Assembly: GCF_002234675.1 (NCBI RefSeq)
Contig: NC_019859.2
Coordinates: forward strand, 1,069,740-1,133,739
Origin: Oryzias latipes
Taxonomy: Eukaryota; Chordata; Actinopteri; Beloniformes; Adrianichthyidae
Reading direction: 5' to 3'
Length of the DNA stretch: 64,000 nucleotides
The position numbers and the translations under genes are program-made. Positions within the stretch are counted from its first letter, which is position 1, and the number at the start of each line of letters is the position of its first letter. This document shows positions 54,101 to 64,000 of this stretch, piece after piece. The notes beneath the pieces were generated by a model. That model did no database searches. It had not been told where the DNA came from and saw only the letters and a program-made list of their open reading frames with translations.

Positions 54101-56127
54101 CAGTTAAGTCACCATTTTCCCCCGATAGAACGCCGCCATGTTGGAGCCAGGCGACGTCAGTTAGCAGTGATTGGTCTGAGTCGCTCTGAGTCGTGGTTTC
54201 AAAGAAAAATAATCATGAGAGAGCTTGTTGGAAGGCCACACCCCTACGACTTGAATGCGGCCTACGCATATGTGGGCGGCCGTGGTTAAGCGGTAGGGCG
54301 GTCGACCCACGATCATAAGATTGCAGGTTCGATTCCCGCCTTGCACGCCCATGTGTCAAAGTGTCCTTGGGCAAGACACTGAACCCCACCTTGCCTCTGG
54401 TGGGAGGTTGGCGCCAGTGTTCGGCAGGGGAGCCGCCATAAGGGTGTGAATCTGTGTGTGAATGTGTGCATGGGTGAATGGGTCTGTGACTGTAAAGCGC
54501 TTTGAGCCTTCAAAAGAGGGTAGAAAGCGCTATATAAGCCATTTACCATGTACGCAAAATCTGTCAGTCAAATGTTTGGATAATAGGGCCCAAAGGCTCC
54601 TCCTACTTTTATTGAAGTATCTGATTGGTCAGTTTACAACTAAAAAATGGGGATTATAGAGATGATATTTAGAAAGGTATCAGATCCAGTTAGTCTAACC
54701 AATAATGTCCAAGATAGCTCCGGGATTTGGCCTTCTTGGAGCCAGCAGGTCCTTCCTGTTTGGGACGCCATGGGGGCGGAGTCAGTCGGTCCAGTGCTCA
54801 GATGCAGTCACCTCACCTGCTTTCTGGTTTGGTTTCACCTGAGCCCCGATTGTTTCCACGATTTCCCTCCATATGACCACAGAAACATAAACAGACGGGG
54901 GGAGGGGGGGGACTGGATGATGGGCTTTTGTCAGGGTGACAGATGTTGGCCTATTTCCCCCCCACCCTCACTAATCTGGCAGCCCACCACACTGACCACA
55001 CACAGATTAGACTTTCTCACACATGCGTGCTCTGAAACGCACACGCCAATCGGACTTTCTCACATCTCGCCGCCGCTGCCTCTTCCTGTCCTCACACTCT
55101 GACTAGACACGTAATCTCCCTGCAGAGTCACAACCAGCGGGATTAGAGACAACAGCCTGCGACCGCCGCACAAACACGCAGACCCCCCCCGACGGAGGAT
55201 CTTCCTGAAGTCCAGCATCAAACATGAAAACCAATTCGTGAAAATATGAGGATTTTCCAGTCTGGATTAAATCACAGGCTTATCAATTTCTAATTAATCT
55301 TTACTTAAATTCTACATCTCAAATCAGTAAATCTCAGAACCCCGTTTAGTTTTGAGCAAAAGGTTTAAAAGTGAATATTTTCTGAAGGAAAACTCCATCT
55401 TTCATGGTGTTTCGGTAAAGTCTGTTTCATAAACAATTAAATGGAAATTTCCAGAATAAATCAAATGACATCATGAATCCAGATGATTCCGTGTCTGAGC
55501 AGTGATGTTCACCAAAACCCTCAGATATTTAGGGTTGATCTCTGTGAACTTCACCGCAATTTCATAGAATCACCTGAACCGTCAGGAGGACCAGCACAGA
55601 TTTCTGCATCTGAGCCGTTTGCTGGGTTTAAATAAAGTTACGGCTTTCTTTTAACATCGGCAACACCGAAATAACACACGCTCTGGGAACTACCAGAAGT
55701 CTTTCACCGTTCCGCCAAGGAGGAAGCGGCTTTTCTTCTGGGCTTTGCACAGATCCACGCCACACCACTGACATGACATGACGTGACGTGGATCAGCATG
55801 AAGCTGCTTCAGAATCTGCAGGAATCGTGGAAACGGTTGAAGACCTAAACGATGGCTCAGACCCAGATCCATGTGGACAACATGAGAACCTGCAGAACCA
55901 TCGGGTTCTAACAGATTGACGTGAGCAGAACCCTGAAGGTTCCTTTGTCCTCCAGCCACTTACGTGAAGCAGAAGAAGAGCGTGGTGGAGCCCACCAGGA
56001 AGAAGGTCGCTGCCGACACCGGGACGTAGCGGGAGGGCCGCAGCGGTCTGCTGGGGGGGGCCACGGCGTGGGGGAGCGGTGAGGAGGACGGACCCCTCCC
56101 TCCGCTTTTACTGCTGCTACCTGGCAT
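42142..56127 (-). CDS. zdhhc5: Palmitoyltransferase ZDHHC5, complete, 11 coding exons
   Basis: Exons: 56127-55964, 53567-53446, 53374-53217, 51957-51785, 51107-51005, 50936-50845, 50692-50566, 50457-50349, 46228-46119, 45006-43967, 42292-42142; 2349 nt, 782 aa (human 715 as recalled). The start MPGSSSK was preferred because the human protein begins with MP and then reaches PSKYVPVSAA, here [10 protein letters not shown]. The cysteine-rich DHHC domain is intact: [25 protein letters not shown], then [12 protein letters not shown] with catalytic Cys about residue 154. Four membrane segments flank it ([42 protein letters not shown]). The tail keeps [22 protein letters not shown] and FKSLANQT, and ends EISV, the PDZ ligand known for ZDHHC5. 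The enzyme S-acylates plasma-membrane and endosomal proteins. The large tail exon has lineage-specific runs including about 13 histidines. Adjacent to tmx2 and slc43a1, as in human. Confidence 0.96.
45317..45560. repeat. Unclassified interspersed repeat, copy C (zdhhc5 intron 9)
   Basis: Internally deleted copy of the family at 1690-2140, with GACTGAG, CCCCCTGGCGTTCC, ACAGGAAGTGCC, TTGGTCAGAAGAACCGTTCTG, GGGGTGTGGCCTTCC and TTGCCATAGAAACAGTGAC in the same order. Confidence 0.55.
46365..48243. mobile_element. hAT-like DNA element, 1.9 kb, composite
   Basis: Perfect 14-bp terminal inverted repeats, CAGGGCTCCAGACT at 46365 and its complement ending at 48243. GAAGT flanks both sides (46360-46364 and 48244-48248). 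The right subterminal part is rich in GTCGCA and GCGAGCAATTGCTCGC palindromes. Inside, 47690-47757 looks like the end of another hAT-like element (GGGCCGCGAGTTTGAGACCC), so the element is composite. No intact transposase. A 5-bp duplication differs from the usual 8 bp of hAT. Confidence 0.65.
48441..48656. mobile_element. hAT-type MITE, 216 bp
   Basis: Ends CAGTGGCGGT and, reversed, CAGAGGCGGTCC. The 8-bp target duplication ACTAGATA is at 48433-48440; its right copy is revealed only when the neighbouring MITE (48664-48835) and its own duplication are taken out. A half copy of the same family (CAGAGGCGGTCC, GCGCCCTGGGCGAAAC) is near 60998-61045. Lies in zdhhc5 intron 8. Confidence 0.75.
48664..48835. 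mobile_element. hAT-type MITE, 172 bp, inserted at the edge of another MITE
   Basis: Ends CAGAGGTGGGCA and, reversed, CAGGGGTGGGCA, with subterminal GGCC(G/C)-rich and CTGCATG motifs on both sides. The perfect 8-bp target duplication GACTAGAT lies at 48656-48663 and 48836-48843. The 8-bp duplication and CAG...CTG ends place it in the hAT superfamily. Confidence 0.85.
48998..49613. mobile_element. MITE with GGGCTGCACGATAT ends, hosting a second MITE
   Basis: Left end GGGCTGCACGATAT and right end, reversed, AGGCCTGCACAATAT, each followed by GCGATA(A/T)CGATA-type sequence. The interior is interrupted at 49305-49515 by a piggyBac-like MITE. Flanking duplication not recognised. Confidence 0.55.
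49309..49511. mobile_element. piggyBac-like MITE, 203 bp, TTAA target
   Basis: Inverted ends CCCTTGTGCTATC(T/C)TAG on both sides, each flanked by TTAA (49305-49308 and 49512-49515). GTCTAGATGACC-like sequence is present near both ends. TTAA targets and CCC starts are the marks of the piggyBac superfamily. Confidence 0.8.
51570..51665. repeat. Short tandem repeat in zdhhc5 intron 4
   Basis: About three units of a 28-bp repeat built from CAGAACCATCTGAACAGAAC and ACCATCACAG. Confidence 0.8.
51961..52072. repeat. GGAGGA/GGGAGGA array in zdhhc5 intron 3
   Basis: Purine-rich on plus, so CCTCCT pyrimidine-rich in the transcript, ending directly at the acceptor CCTGCAG of exon 4 (the DHHC exon). 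Confidence 0.95.
54037..54795 (-). repeat. Unclassified interspersed repeat, copy D, split by a SINE (zdhhc5 intron 1)
   Basis: Reverse-oriented and fullest copy: on the minus strand it runs from CACTGGACCGACTGACTCCG through GGCGTCCCAAACAGGAAGG, CAATCAGATACTTCAATAAA, GGGGTGTGGCCTTCC to CACTCAGTCCAGG. The tRNA-derived SINE at 54272-54550 interrupts it. Confidence 0.6.
54272..54550 (+). mobile_element. tRNA-derived SINE, full-length-looking copy
   Basis: The head holds a tRNA-like promoter: A-box-like GTGGTTAAGCGGTAGGG and B box GGTTCGATTCC. The middle has GTCCTTGGGCAAGACACTGA, typical of many fish SINEs, and the tail has CTGTAAAGCGCTTTGAG and GCGCTATATAAG. It is flanked by TACGCA on both sides (54263-54268 and 54551-54556), a likely target-site duplication, and is inserted in an older repeat. 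Confidence 0.8.
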
Positions 56128-56229
56128 CACTTCCTGTTTCCTGGCGGTGTGTTTGCTGACTAACAGCTGGGATGAAGAGGCTGTGACTGTGACTGGTGGG
56201 GGCAATAACCAGGCCGAGAGGGGGGTCAA
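56128..56229 (-). promoter_or_regulatory. zdhhc5: zdhhc5 5' UTR part of first coding exon
   Basis: A good acceptor (CTTCATCCTCAG) on the minus strand sets the exon edge at 56229, leaving 102 nt of 5' UTR before the ATG at 56127. The stretch is open in frame but has no upstream in-frame ATG, so an N-terminal extension would need a non-ATG start. Confidence 0.5.
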
Positions 56230-59010
56230 CTGAGGATGAAGGCTTCCTCTGTCAGGACATGGGGGGCCTGAGCTTCACCCCATTCAAGAGCATGGATGTT
56301 TGTGTAAATCCCAATCCTGATGGGGCAGATTAGAAGCAGTTTATGGGTCTCTGTGCCGGAAAAGCTGGGTGTTCTGATTAGACACAGAATAACAGGGGGG
56401 GGGGGCTTAAACCAGAGATGATCCAGATGAAGGTGTTAGAACAAAACCCTGTTAGAACCAATCATTCAGATCGTGTGCTCTCCATCAATTGTAAGAAAAA
56501 AAACACAAAGAACCATGTGACGGTTCTGGTTCTGGTTCCACAGCCGAGGAAAACAAACCGTTTCTGAGACGGTGAAGTTCTGAAAACCCAAGAGGCAGAT
56601 CCTGAGCCGAAACCTCCAAAAGTCCTCAGGGTTCAGAGCAACTGAAGCGGATCGTCCCTGAGGGATCCAGGCTGACGGGTCCTCAGACGGGGGCAGAGGT
56701 AGTTCCACACAGAAACATGGACAGAATGAGGGGGGGCCAAACAACAGCGAGGGGGGGCAGAACGTGAAAAGGCCGGAGGATAATCTGCCCCGACGCTGCT
56801 GTCCTCTCTGTGCTTTTCTTCTCTCTCAGCTCTGGCAGAATCTGGTTCTCACAGCAGACCCGGAGAACCGGCAGCTCCTCACATCCTGAGAGGACGCTCC
56901 ACTTCAAAGGGAAGAACGGCCTTCAGGTCAGGACTCGGTCTAGCAACAGCAGTCTGACCACGGACCAACACAGGAGACTGGTCTTCCTGTGTCGGGACAT
57001 CCCCAAACCCCATCGGCGGTGGATTCAAACCACCTCCCCTGCCAGGGGCGCCTCAGGTGTGACAGAGGGGGGGGGGAGTGGGGAGCGAGCTGATCGTTGG
57101 GTCCAAAACTCTGACGTGAGCTGGTGATCCATCGGCGTGTGCGTCCGTAAACACAGAAAGGAAAACGGAGAACAGCCGACCTGCAGCAGTAACACCTGCA
57201 GAGGCTCCGCCTCCTTTCTGCTGGACAGGTGTGTAACCTCCAACCTTCCCCAGATTTCCCCTCCACTGCCTTCCCCTGAACACAGAAACGGTGCCTGGAT
57301 GATGGTTGGACGACGACCTCCGTCAGTGGGTGGAGCTGACGCTCAGACAGAAGCTGAAGATGTCCTTGGAGAACCCCTCATCCAACAGGAACCCCAGGAT
57401 GACGGCCTCACAGCAGCCGCCGTTTCCCAGGTGTGTGATGGGGAGGGGGCCGTCCTAGCGGCATGATCCAGTCCGACGGCCGATCAAACTTCTGCTCCTG
57501 CAGCAGGAAGGAGAGCAAACAGTCTGTTAGCGTGAGAAGGTCCCACATCAGCAACGGATTCAGGCTTTTCAAACCAAAACTGTAGAACGTTTGCTCAGCA
57601 GGAAGTGATGTAAGACGACAAAGGATCACATCTCACCGTGAAGAGTCGAACTCTTCTTTCTGAAATGCTTTAGCCTGAATGCACATAAAGCCTGACAGAG
57701 CAGCAGCTTCCTGCTGCCGTCTGATTGGCTGATCAACACCACAGGCAGGTGAGGTGATGCTGCGGAGCAAACACCTGATTTCACATCATCTGTTTGCTGA
57801 AGCAGAAGTGTGGAACGCGTTCTGTTGCATTCTGTTGTCTTGGTTTGGGATAAAAATCCAAAAGTCTATTTTTTCTTTGTAATCTTCCAACAGCAGCGGT
57901 TCCTGACTCGAGAACCGTTCCGGTATCCCAGAACCTTTGGTGATTGGAGGAAACCACTTGGACAACTCGTTTTTGTTTTGACTTTTTCATTCACACCTTC
58001 CCACTGTGGATCGTATCGGGTTGGCGAGGATTTCTGTGACTCAAAGGTCTGATGTTCTGCATGACGACAGCAGAGAACGGCAGAAAAAACAGAGTCCTCC
58101 AATGTTCCAGATGCTGTTCTGCCAGCACGTTCCAACTTTAGACCTAAAGAAACCGTTAAAGCCCATCAACAGCTCTTTAACAAATAAAATGACTGCAGCA
58201 AAAGCGCTAAAGCACCGCGGAGCTGAACCGAACACGGAAAGAGATCCGTTTGGATGAGAGACGTCGATGTCATGAGCAGATGAACGAACGCATACATGAA
58301 GGAACAAAGGAATGAGGGCAGCGCTTAAACGAGAGAAAACAGACAATGAACCCATAACAGGAGCCATGTTTCACAATAAAATGGCCTTTCTGGATTTTTC
58401 CCTAAAGTCCCGCCGCCATCATCCTTTAATCTGTTTTTGCAAGTGTTCCCAGTCGTCTTCTCATTTCTGATGACAGCGTTTTTAGCCAAAATCCAAAAAC
58501 CAGTGTCGTCTTCTCAGTTTATGCAGAAATTCACCTGTGGGCGGGACTGCCGGTGCAGAATAACCCCGCCCCTCTTCCCTCTGAGAGCTCTCTGTTCACA
58601 GGCTCTCCCGCTAGCTTACAGCTCCCTGAGGTTTCTTCTTTTTTTCAAGAATTTGTTTTTCCTTACTGGGAAGGAGGGTTTAAGGGGGAGATGTTTAGTT
58701 TAGTAATAAACTGCCGTGTTTTATGAATGGTTTCCTGTTCTTATATTACCGCTTTGAAGCCTATTGTTGTAATAATGTATTGGGCTAAATAAATACAAGT
58801 GAATTGACGTGGAGGAGGCTCTGAAGGAGAAGATCCATCATGAAGGACCTGAAGGAACTGGCACGTTTCCAGGACCCGGTCTGCACGGACACACCCCCGT
58901 TACCGGATCTGGATCAGCGACGGCGACACCGGCGGGATTACTTCAGCGTTTCGGTCTAAGCTTCTACGCGAATCGGTCCTTAGCTAGCAGTAAGCTAACA
59001 CACCATCTCA
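56230..59010. other. zdhhc5 5' intron/flank with one unassigned exon-like segment
   Basis: Mostly plain intron-like DNA. At about 57390-57501 on the minus strand a strong acceptor (CTCTCCTTCCTGCTGCAG) is followed by EQKFDRPSDWIMPLGRPP and a stop after GKRRLL; an overlapping frame reads THLGNGGCCEAVILGFLLDE. Neither is recognised. An L2-like tail (GGGCTAAATAAATACAAGTG) lies near 58775-58805. Confidence 0.4.
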
Positions 59011-59011
59011 C

Positions 59012-59300
59012 CTGAGAGGAGGTCCCGCTGCTCCTCCAGGCGCAGCTGGGGGCTCCCACCGGGTCCCGGGCTTTGTGAGGGTTATACCGAACAGACACAC
59101 GCCGCGGCCGTCCGCCCCTCAGCCCGGTTCCAGAAAGCGGACGTTGTAGCTGCTGACAGGCGAAGCTAGCTTTCCCAGCAGCCCGCGGAGGCTCCTGCTT
59201 TTAGACCCGCGAGGCCGCTGATCCAAAGAAGCGCGAGCCGAAGGCGGGAAAAGTGATGAAAAATAGCCCCAAATGCTCACGCGCTTCTCTCTGTCAGGGC
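59012..59300 (-). promoter_or_regulatory. zdhhc5: Candidate non-coding first exon and CpG-rich promoter of zdhhc5
   Basis: A consensus donor CTCAG|GTGAG on the minus strand ends an exon-like segment at 59012. The segment lies in a GC/CpG-rich stretch (about 59020-59400) about 2.9 kb upstream of the first coding exon acceptor. No ATG-led frame of note continues across the donor. Assignment to zdhhc5 is by position and strand only. Confidence 0.4.
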
Positions 59301-61120
59301 GCTTTCGAAGAGGCTCCCGGAGGCCGACATATTCCCCGTAACCCTGATGCCACGGAGCAGCAGGAGAGCCGACGCCGCGAGGACAGCTGTGATTGGACGA
59401 CAGGAACAGTCAATCAAGCTAGCAGCGAATTGCTGCCTCGCGTTTGGCTAAGTCCCGCCCCCAGCATCCGGGATGTCAAGCCCTCTGAATATCGTGATTC
59501 GGTAGAATCCGGAGCAATTTAGCGGATATTAGAGAGATGTTGAACGTTTTCTGCTGCTTTTGTTTTCGTTGTCACCGCGCCTTGTTGACGTGTAATCGGT
59601 TTATGACACAAAATCCTAATCTTCTCACGTGACACCCTTTAAACGTGTTTTCGGGTGTTTCCCCGAATTTAAGCTTGAAGCATCCTGACCCACCCATCAT
59701 GGAGACCCCCCACCCCCACCCCGGGGGGGGTAAAATGACAGCAGGAGCCGTGGAGATCACCCCAAACAGCGAAGATCCTCCTCACGCGCGTGATCCGAAA
59801 AAGCAAACAAAAAGAATCAGAGCAACAGAAAAACAAACACGCGGCTCTGCTGTGGTCGCGTGCGCGCATGCGCGTGAGAGATGAATCCACCAAACACAGA
59901 AACAGATGTTTGGCTGTTGACCCATTTCCCACAGTAAACACCTCCTCCACCTGCTGCGACAACAAACAGTTAAATCACTTTGGAGTGCACCTGTCCAGGT
60001 AGGGGGCGGGGTCTGCCCATCCAGCGTGCCCCTCTCTCTCTCATTTATTTATTTTCTGCCACATTATGTCCATACAAAACACGTGTTTTCCACACGTGTG
60101 TTTTCCTGTCAGGTTTTGTGACTGTTGTTCCTTGTAGAGCTTTAAGCGAGAATTCCGAGCATACCTGAACTTCTCACCGGTTCCCAGATCTACCTGAGCA
60201 GCAGGTGCGGCGGGACGAGAGCGCGAGGCGCTGATGTCGGAGCTGGAAACGGATCACGCTCGGCTGATCCGGATCAGACCGGCTTCGGGTTCAGAAAACC
60301 TGATCACGGTTTTAATTCACTTGGATCAGTCTGAGTTTAACCAAAACCCTGTCTAAAGGAATCACCATGGCAACCAAAAACCAACGACTCAGCTTCACTG
60401 GGTGAACGTGATGACGGACTTTTTGTTAACCTGCATTTATCCAGGGAAGACCGATTAAAACAAAATATTATTTTCAACTGTGGCCTGGTTAAAGGAGAGA
60501 CTTTTAGAGAAAGAAAAAATATTTTTCTTTGTAAACACTTTATTTAAAATTCACAGAGCTCAGCCTAGTCGTCATTTTTAAACCTGAAATCTCTGTTCTG
60601 TTTTTTTTCTTTCATAAATGACATGAATGTAAAGTGAGAAGACCCAGGAGGTAGAGCTTAGGGTTAAAAAATGTGAAGAACTGATCCACCCAAAACCTTA
60701 CGAGGCCTTCAGGAGACCTCCTCTCCTAATCCTTTGTTTCATGAGATCTCAGTAAAAACTCATCCTCTGGATCGGTCCCCCTTCTCCATCTCAGATGAAA
60801 CGATGCTGCAGACTATAAAGTGGGAGGGGCTAGAGTTATCAATCAGCCTGAATTTACATCATTTCTGAAGTGAGTGTGGATTTATTCATGAGGATAAAAC
60901 AGATGAACAGGTTTCTGACTCTGACAGAACCCGTCCTCTTCTCCTCTTTGGACCTGAATCCTCATTCATGTCCGGGTCAAAGGAACCCGTCTGAACAGAG
61001 GCGGTCCCGGCTGGTTTGGCGCCCTGGGCGAAACTACGGAATATTGAACTTTTATTTATGCAAATAAATATGAAACATTTATTTTCCATTAGTTTTTTTT
61101 ATCTATTTCATGCCTGATAT
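59300..61120. other. Intergenic interval between zdhhc5 and slc43a1
   Basis: CpG-rich to about 59520, then ordinary AT-richer sequence. No exon-like frame, and only a half hAT MITE near 60998-61045. Confidence 0.4.
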
Positions 61121-61127
61121 TTTAGAT

Positions 61128-61563
61128 CAGGGGGGTCAAACTCATTTTCACAGAGGGCCACATCAGCACAGTGTCTGTCCTCAAAAGGCCAGATGTAACT
61201 TATAAATGTAACTAAATGTAATGAAAAATAAATGTAACTACTACTACCCTAACTAAAGTATTTATTCTAACTTTTTAAAGTGACAATTACAGTTGCATAG
61301 AAAACATGTTTGCTTGTTACTTTAGCATAAATCCCTTACATTTTGTCCACTTATTAAATAACTCCATTAATGAAGGACAAACTGTCCAAGTGAATAAAGG
61401 AAAATAACATAAAAATGAGCTAGAAACAACATGTATGACACGTGTTACAGTTTGTCTGCTTACACCTGCAAAAACTAAAGAAAATTCTTATTTTAAGAAA
61501 TTAAAATCTTTTATGCTCTCGCGGGCCACATTTGGCCCCCGGGCCTTAAGTTTGACACGTAGG
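61128..61563. mobile_element. hAT-like non-autonomous element
   Basis: Left CAGGGGGGTCAAACTCATTT followed by GAGGGCCACAT; right GCGGGCCACATTTGGCCCCC then TTAAGTTTGACAC. The ends are imperfect inverted repeats with the common GTCAAACT and GGCCACA motifs. The interior is AT-rich without an ORF. Confidence 0.6.
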
Positions 61564-62204
61564 ATCATGAAGTTTATGATTAAAACACTTTTTATGTTTA
61601 ATTTTGAATAATGCTCACAAATCCTGTCAGTCCACATTTACCACATCGATGGAGCAAAAAAACAGAAGTCACTGAAAGCAACACACACTTTTTTAAACAA
61701 TTCTAAGCAAATTCAGCTCAACCACAAAGAAAAATATCAAGAAAAAACAGTTGAAACAATTATCAGGAAAAAGCGCAGACAAATTTAGCAAAGTCTTCTT
61801 CTACATTACAGATGAACAAAAACTGACGCAGCGCCGGTTTGAGGGTTGATCCAAACACATTCGATAAAAACCCGTCTGGTGTCAGGAAGCTCCAGTCTGC
61901 ATCTGACCCCTTCAGAACCGCTGCTCCATCGCCCGCCACATCTTTACCATCAGAGTTCTGGTTCTGGTTCTGCCCCTGCACAGAGTCTCCCAGCTCCAGG
62001 GAAAAGGAGGACCTGCTGAAGTGGCCCAGATCCTCTGAGCTGATGGGACCCCCCCCCCCCCCCCCCCCCTTCTGCCTGCTGCTGCAACAAGCTTCAGCTC
62101 TGGGGCTGAGTGGAAATCGAGTTGGGAACTGTCCGTTCATGACCTGGAGAAAACCCTCAGACTCCTGGTTTCACAATCTGAATCACCGGAGCGGATTTCA
62201 TGCT

Positions 62205-62210
62205 TTTATT
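62205..62210 (-). terminator. slc43a1: Candidate slc43a1 polyadenylation signal
   Basis: AATAAA on the minus strand about 195 nt past the slc43a1 stop. It is the first such hexamer downstream, so a short 3' UTR is likely. Confidence 0.45.
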
Positions 62211-62402
62211 TTGGCAGGGACAGCTTCCTGGAACTTTCTATTTGCCGTCTGGCTGAGAGAAGTTCCATTGAAAACTCTAATTCTGTGCTGATTGTCATTT
62301 TCATGAGGAAGGAGGCGGGGCAAACGTCCCCGGCGCTGAGGCCACCGCTCCGTTGGAAACAGAGACTCGCTCCTCATGAAAAGTCCTTTGGAGTCGGCGG
62401 CG

Positions 62403-62818
62403 TTACGCCGTTAACCCGCTGGACGCCTCTTCAACCTCCAAGAGGCCGTTGACCTGGCCCGCCGCCGTCCTGGCGTCCGTCTGGATCAGAAGAGCCATTT
62501 CGCTCTCGGACTGGCTGGAGGGCATCAGAGTCCGGGCCGCCTGCACCTTCAGCAGGCTCCGGCGGTGCTGGAACAGGTAACACGGCAGCAGGAACCCGGC
62601 TAGGGACAGGACCAGGAGCCCCACGTTGATCTGCCGGGAGAATCCCACGTCAGCTCGCCGTCCACAGCTGCTGACGGCGGACGGCGTCTCTTACCCAGTG
62701 GGGGTCTCCGTTCAGGTGTCCCACCATCAGCATGAAGAGCGGCTGCTGGAGTAAGGCGAAGGCGGCGCTGATCATTGACTGCATTCCTGTCAGAGACCCA
62801 AAGTGGTTGGACGGGTAC
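62403..62818 (-). CDS. slc43a1: SLC43 family amino-acid transporter (LAT3-like), last two exons only
   Basis: Partial: exons 62818-62695 and 62630-62403 are present; the rest must lie beyond 64000. The penultimate exon reads [33 protein letters not shown] in parts and the last [19 protein letters not shown], two membrane segments matching the end of human SLC43A1 (VSAVFALLQQ, LLFSLLGFLLPSYLF as recalled). A cytosolic tail rich in Ser, Glu and Ala follows and ends SSGLTA at stop 62403-62405; the human protein ends SEVTA. SLC43A1 moves large neutral amino acids across the plasma membrane without sodium. Both splice sites are consensus (TGG|GTAAGA, GGCAG|ATC). SLC43A1 lies close to ZDHHC5 on human 11q12, which supports SLC43A1 over A2/A3. 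Nothing between 62820 and the right edge resembles another exon. Confidence 0.88.
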
Positions 62819-62969
62819 CTGGAACGAGGACAGAGGATGATGATGATGATGGTGATGATGATGAGCTCCTACGTCAGTGTCAGTCGTCAGGTCACTGCAG
62901 CTCCTCTGAGGCGACAGCAGAACCGAAACCCATGTGGTGGTGAGGGGGGGTCCTACTCCAAAGAGAGAT

Positions 62970-63130
62970 CTTCCATCCATCCAGTTCCTGAAACCCACTC
63001 AACCACTTTCTGGGTCACGGGGTGGCTGGAGCCTATCCTAGCTCCTGTTTGGTGAAGGCGGGGTTCCCCCAGGACAGGTTGTCAGTCCGTCAGAGCCACA
63101 CAATCCCACACACACTCACACCTACACTGG
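62970..63130 (+). repeat. Fish LINE-tail-like repeat
   Basis: TCCATCCATCCAGTTCCTGA, GGGTCACGGGGTGGCTGGAG, CCTATCCTAGCTCC, GAAGGCGGGGTTCCCCCAGG and ACACACTCACACCTAC follow the order of a very common fish interspersed repeat. A related short piece (GGATAGGCTCCAGCACCCCC) is at 32440-32515 in the other orientation. Confidence 0.5.
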
Positions 63131-63326
63131 AAAAATGTCCACAAAACAAGACGAAACTTTGAAAATACAGATGTAGAAGTGGGAAAAACCTGCAAATAGA
63201 ACAGTTTTTCTTGATTTTTTTAAAAATAAGTTGAGATGTCCTCTTCTTTTAGGACTAAATTTCATAGAAATATAAACACATATTTAGGTATGCTGCTCTG
63301 AAAATTGAGATCATTGTGTAAGAGTG

Positions 63327-63447
63327 AATGGCCTTCAAAGTGTGCATGATCACTTTTTAACGCACGCCGTGGAAGCCTGAACCGTCCTCCGCTTCAGGCT
63401 TCCACGGCATGCGTTAAAAAGTGATCATGCACACTTCGAAGCCCATT
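63327..63447. repeat. Long near-perfect hairpin, 121 bp
   Basis: Two arms of about 54 bases with only a few mismatches around a loop of about 11 bases (CCGTCCTCCGC). The arms include TGTGCATGATCACTTTTTAA and CCGTGGAAGCCTGAA. Just downstream (63455 on) starts TTATACCATGGTCAC, and at about 63785-63857 CACTTTTTAATGCACACCC and CACGGTCC-like sequences recur in reverse, so the hairpin is probably part of a larger MITE cluster. Confidence 0.7.
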
Positions 63448-64000
63448 AACCCGCTTATACCATGGTCACTTACAAAAGAAAGAAATAGTAACCTGTTTTT
63501 AGTCCTTAATTCTTGTTTTTTTTTCCAATTTGGATCGCTTTTCCGTACCACGTGGCAAATAGCCCACGTTGCGCCGCACCACCGCTGCAGTCAAGACTCT
63601 GCGATAGATATATGCTGATCTTTCCGATGGGTTGAATAAAGCATCAGTTCAGAGAGAAAGTTCTCCTCTTACTGCTTGTTTTTGTCTAGATGATGAAGCT
63701 AAAGGTTGTTTTAAAGAAGTCGGCGCAGTGATACTAAACATTTAAGCTAGGTGACCGGAACTTCTTTTTTCACCCTGCGGTTATCCTGTGGTATTTCACT
63801 TTTTAATGCACACCCAGGAGCCAATCAGAATCGAGTATTCACCCGGACCGTGGTAAATGTTTTAATATATGCATGAGCTTTCATCTGTGAGGTAGGAACA
63901 TAGTCATGCAGAGATGATGATACTTTCCCCCCAAAACTGTTAGTGCTCCAACAGTCCTGCTGTTCTCATTTCTAGAACAATTAAGTCAAATAGGACCAGA

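Noticed and set aside
61763-62140. 125-codon minus-strand frame just past slc43a1
   Set aside because: Lies downstream of the slc43a1 stop and poly(A) signal, crosses a C/G run and has no family resemblance.

Overview
The window looks like nuclear DNA of a ray-finned (teleost) fish. Genes are split into short exons by GT-AG introns, the proteins are vertebrate (tesk1, tmx2, zdhhc5, slc43a1, adissp), and the spaces between and inside genes are packed with teleost-type transposons: RTE and L2-like LINEs, a tRNA-derived SINE, hAT, Harbinger-like and piggyBac-like MITEs, a Tc1/mariner scrap, and long micro- and minisatellites. Species cannot be named from this alone. A percomorph is a guess.

Layout. 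1-8.2 kb: no intact gene, but two decayed exon copies that resemble N-terminal repeat exons of fish NLR genes, an L2-type 3' tail, and a 5'-truncated RTE LINE (4432-6830) with a 21-bp target-site duplication. 10.15-11.16 kb: a CpG-rich 16-bp minisatellite, followed by a 56-bp perfect palindrome. 11.9-14.5 kb: adissp (C20orf27 homologue), minus strand, five coding exons, 174 aa. 15.6-16.3 kb: a possible small coiled-coil gene ending in a CAAX box. 16.6-24 kb: mostly repeats, including LINE fragments, a 14-bp minisatellite, an L2-like reverse transcriptase on the minus strand, and a Harbinger-like element with a decayed Myb/SANT ORF. 24.05-31.07 kb: tesk1, minus strand, ten coding exons, 670 aa. 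31.1-35.7 kb: AT-rich and repeat-rich, no gene recognised. 35.78-40.2 kb: tmx2, plus strand, eight exons, 306 aa. 40.36-56.2 kb (coding 42142-56127), with a likely first exon near 59 kb: zdhhc5, minus strand, eleven coding exons, 782 aa, tail to tail with tmx2. 62.2 kb to the right edge: the last two exons of slc43a1, minus strand, continuing outside the window.

The reading frames of adissp, tesk1, tmx2 and zdhhc5 were assembled exon by exon. Every junction keeps phase, and the totals are 525, 2013, 921 and 2349 nt. From memory, TMX2, ZDHHC5 and SLC43A1 are also neighbours on human 11q12, which supports the identifications. The genes are not an operon and share no single pathway: tesk1 is an actin-regulating kinase, tmx2 an ER thioredoxin-like membrane protein, zdhhc5 a palmitoyltransferase, slc43a1 an amino-acid transporter and adissp a secreted signalling protein.

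I found no clear undescribed biological system. The most interesting structural signals are three separate genes whose introns end in long pyrimidine-rich tandem arrays right at the 3' splice site, two large CpG-rich minisatellites, the perfect palindrome, and nested MITEs whose target-site duplications reveal insertion order.
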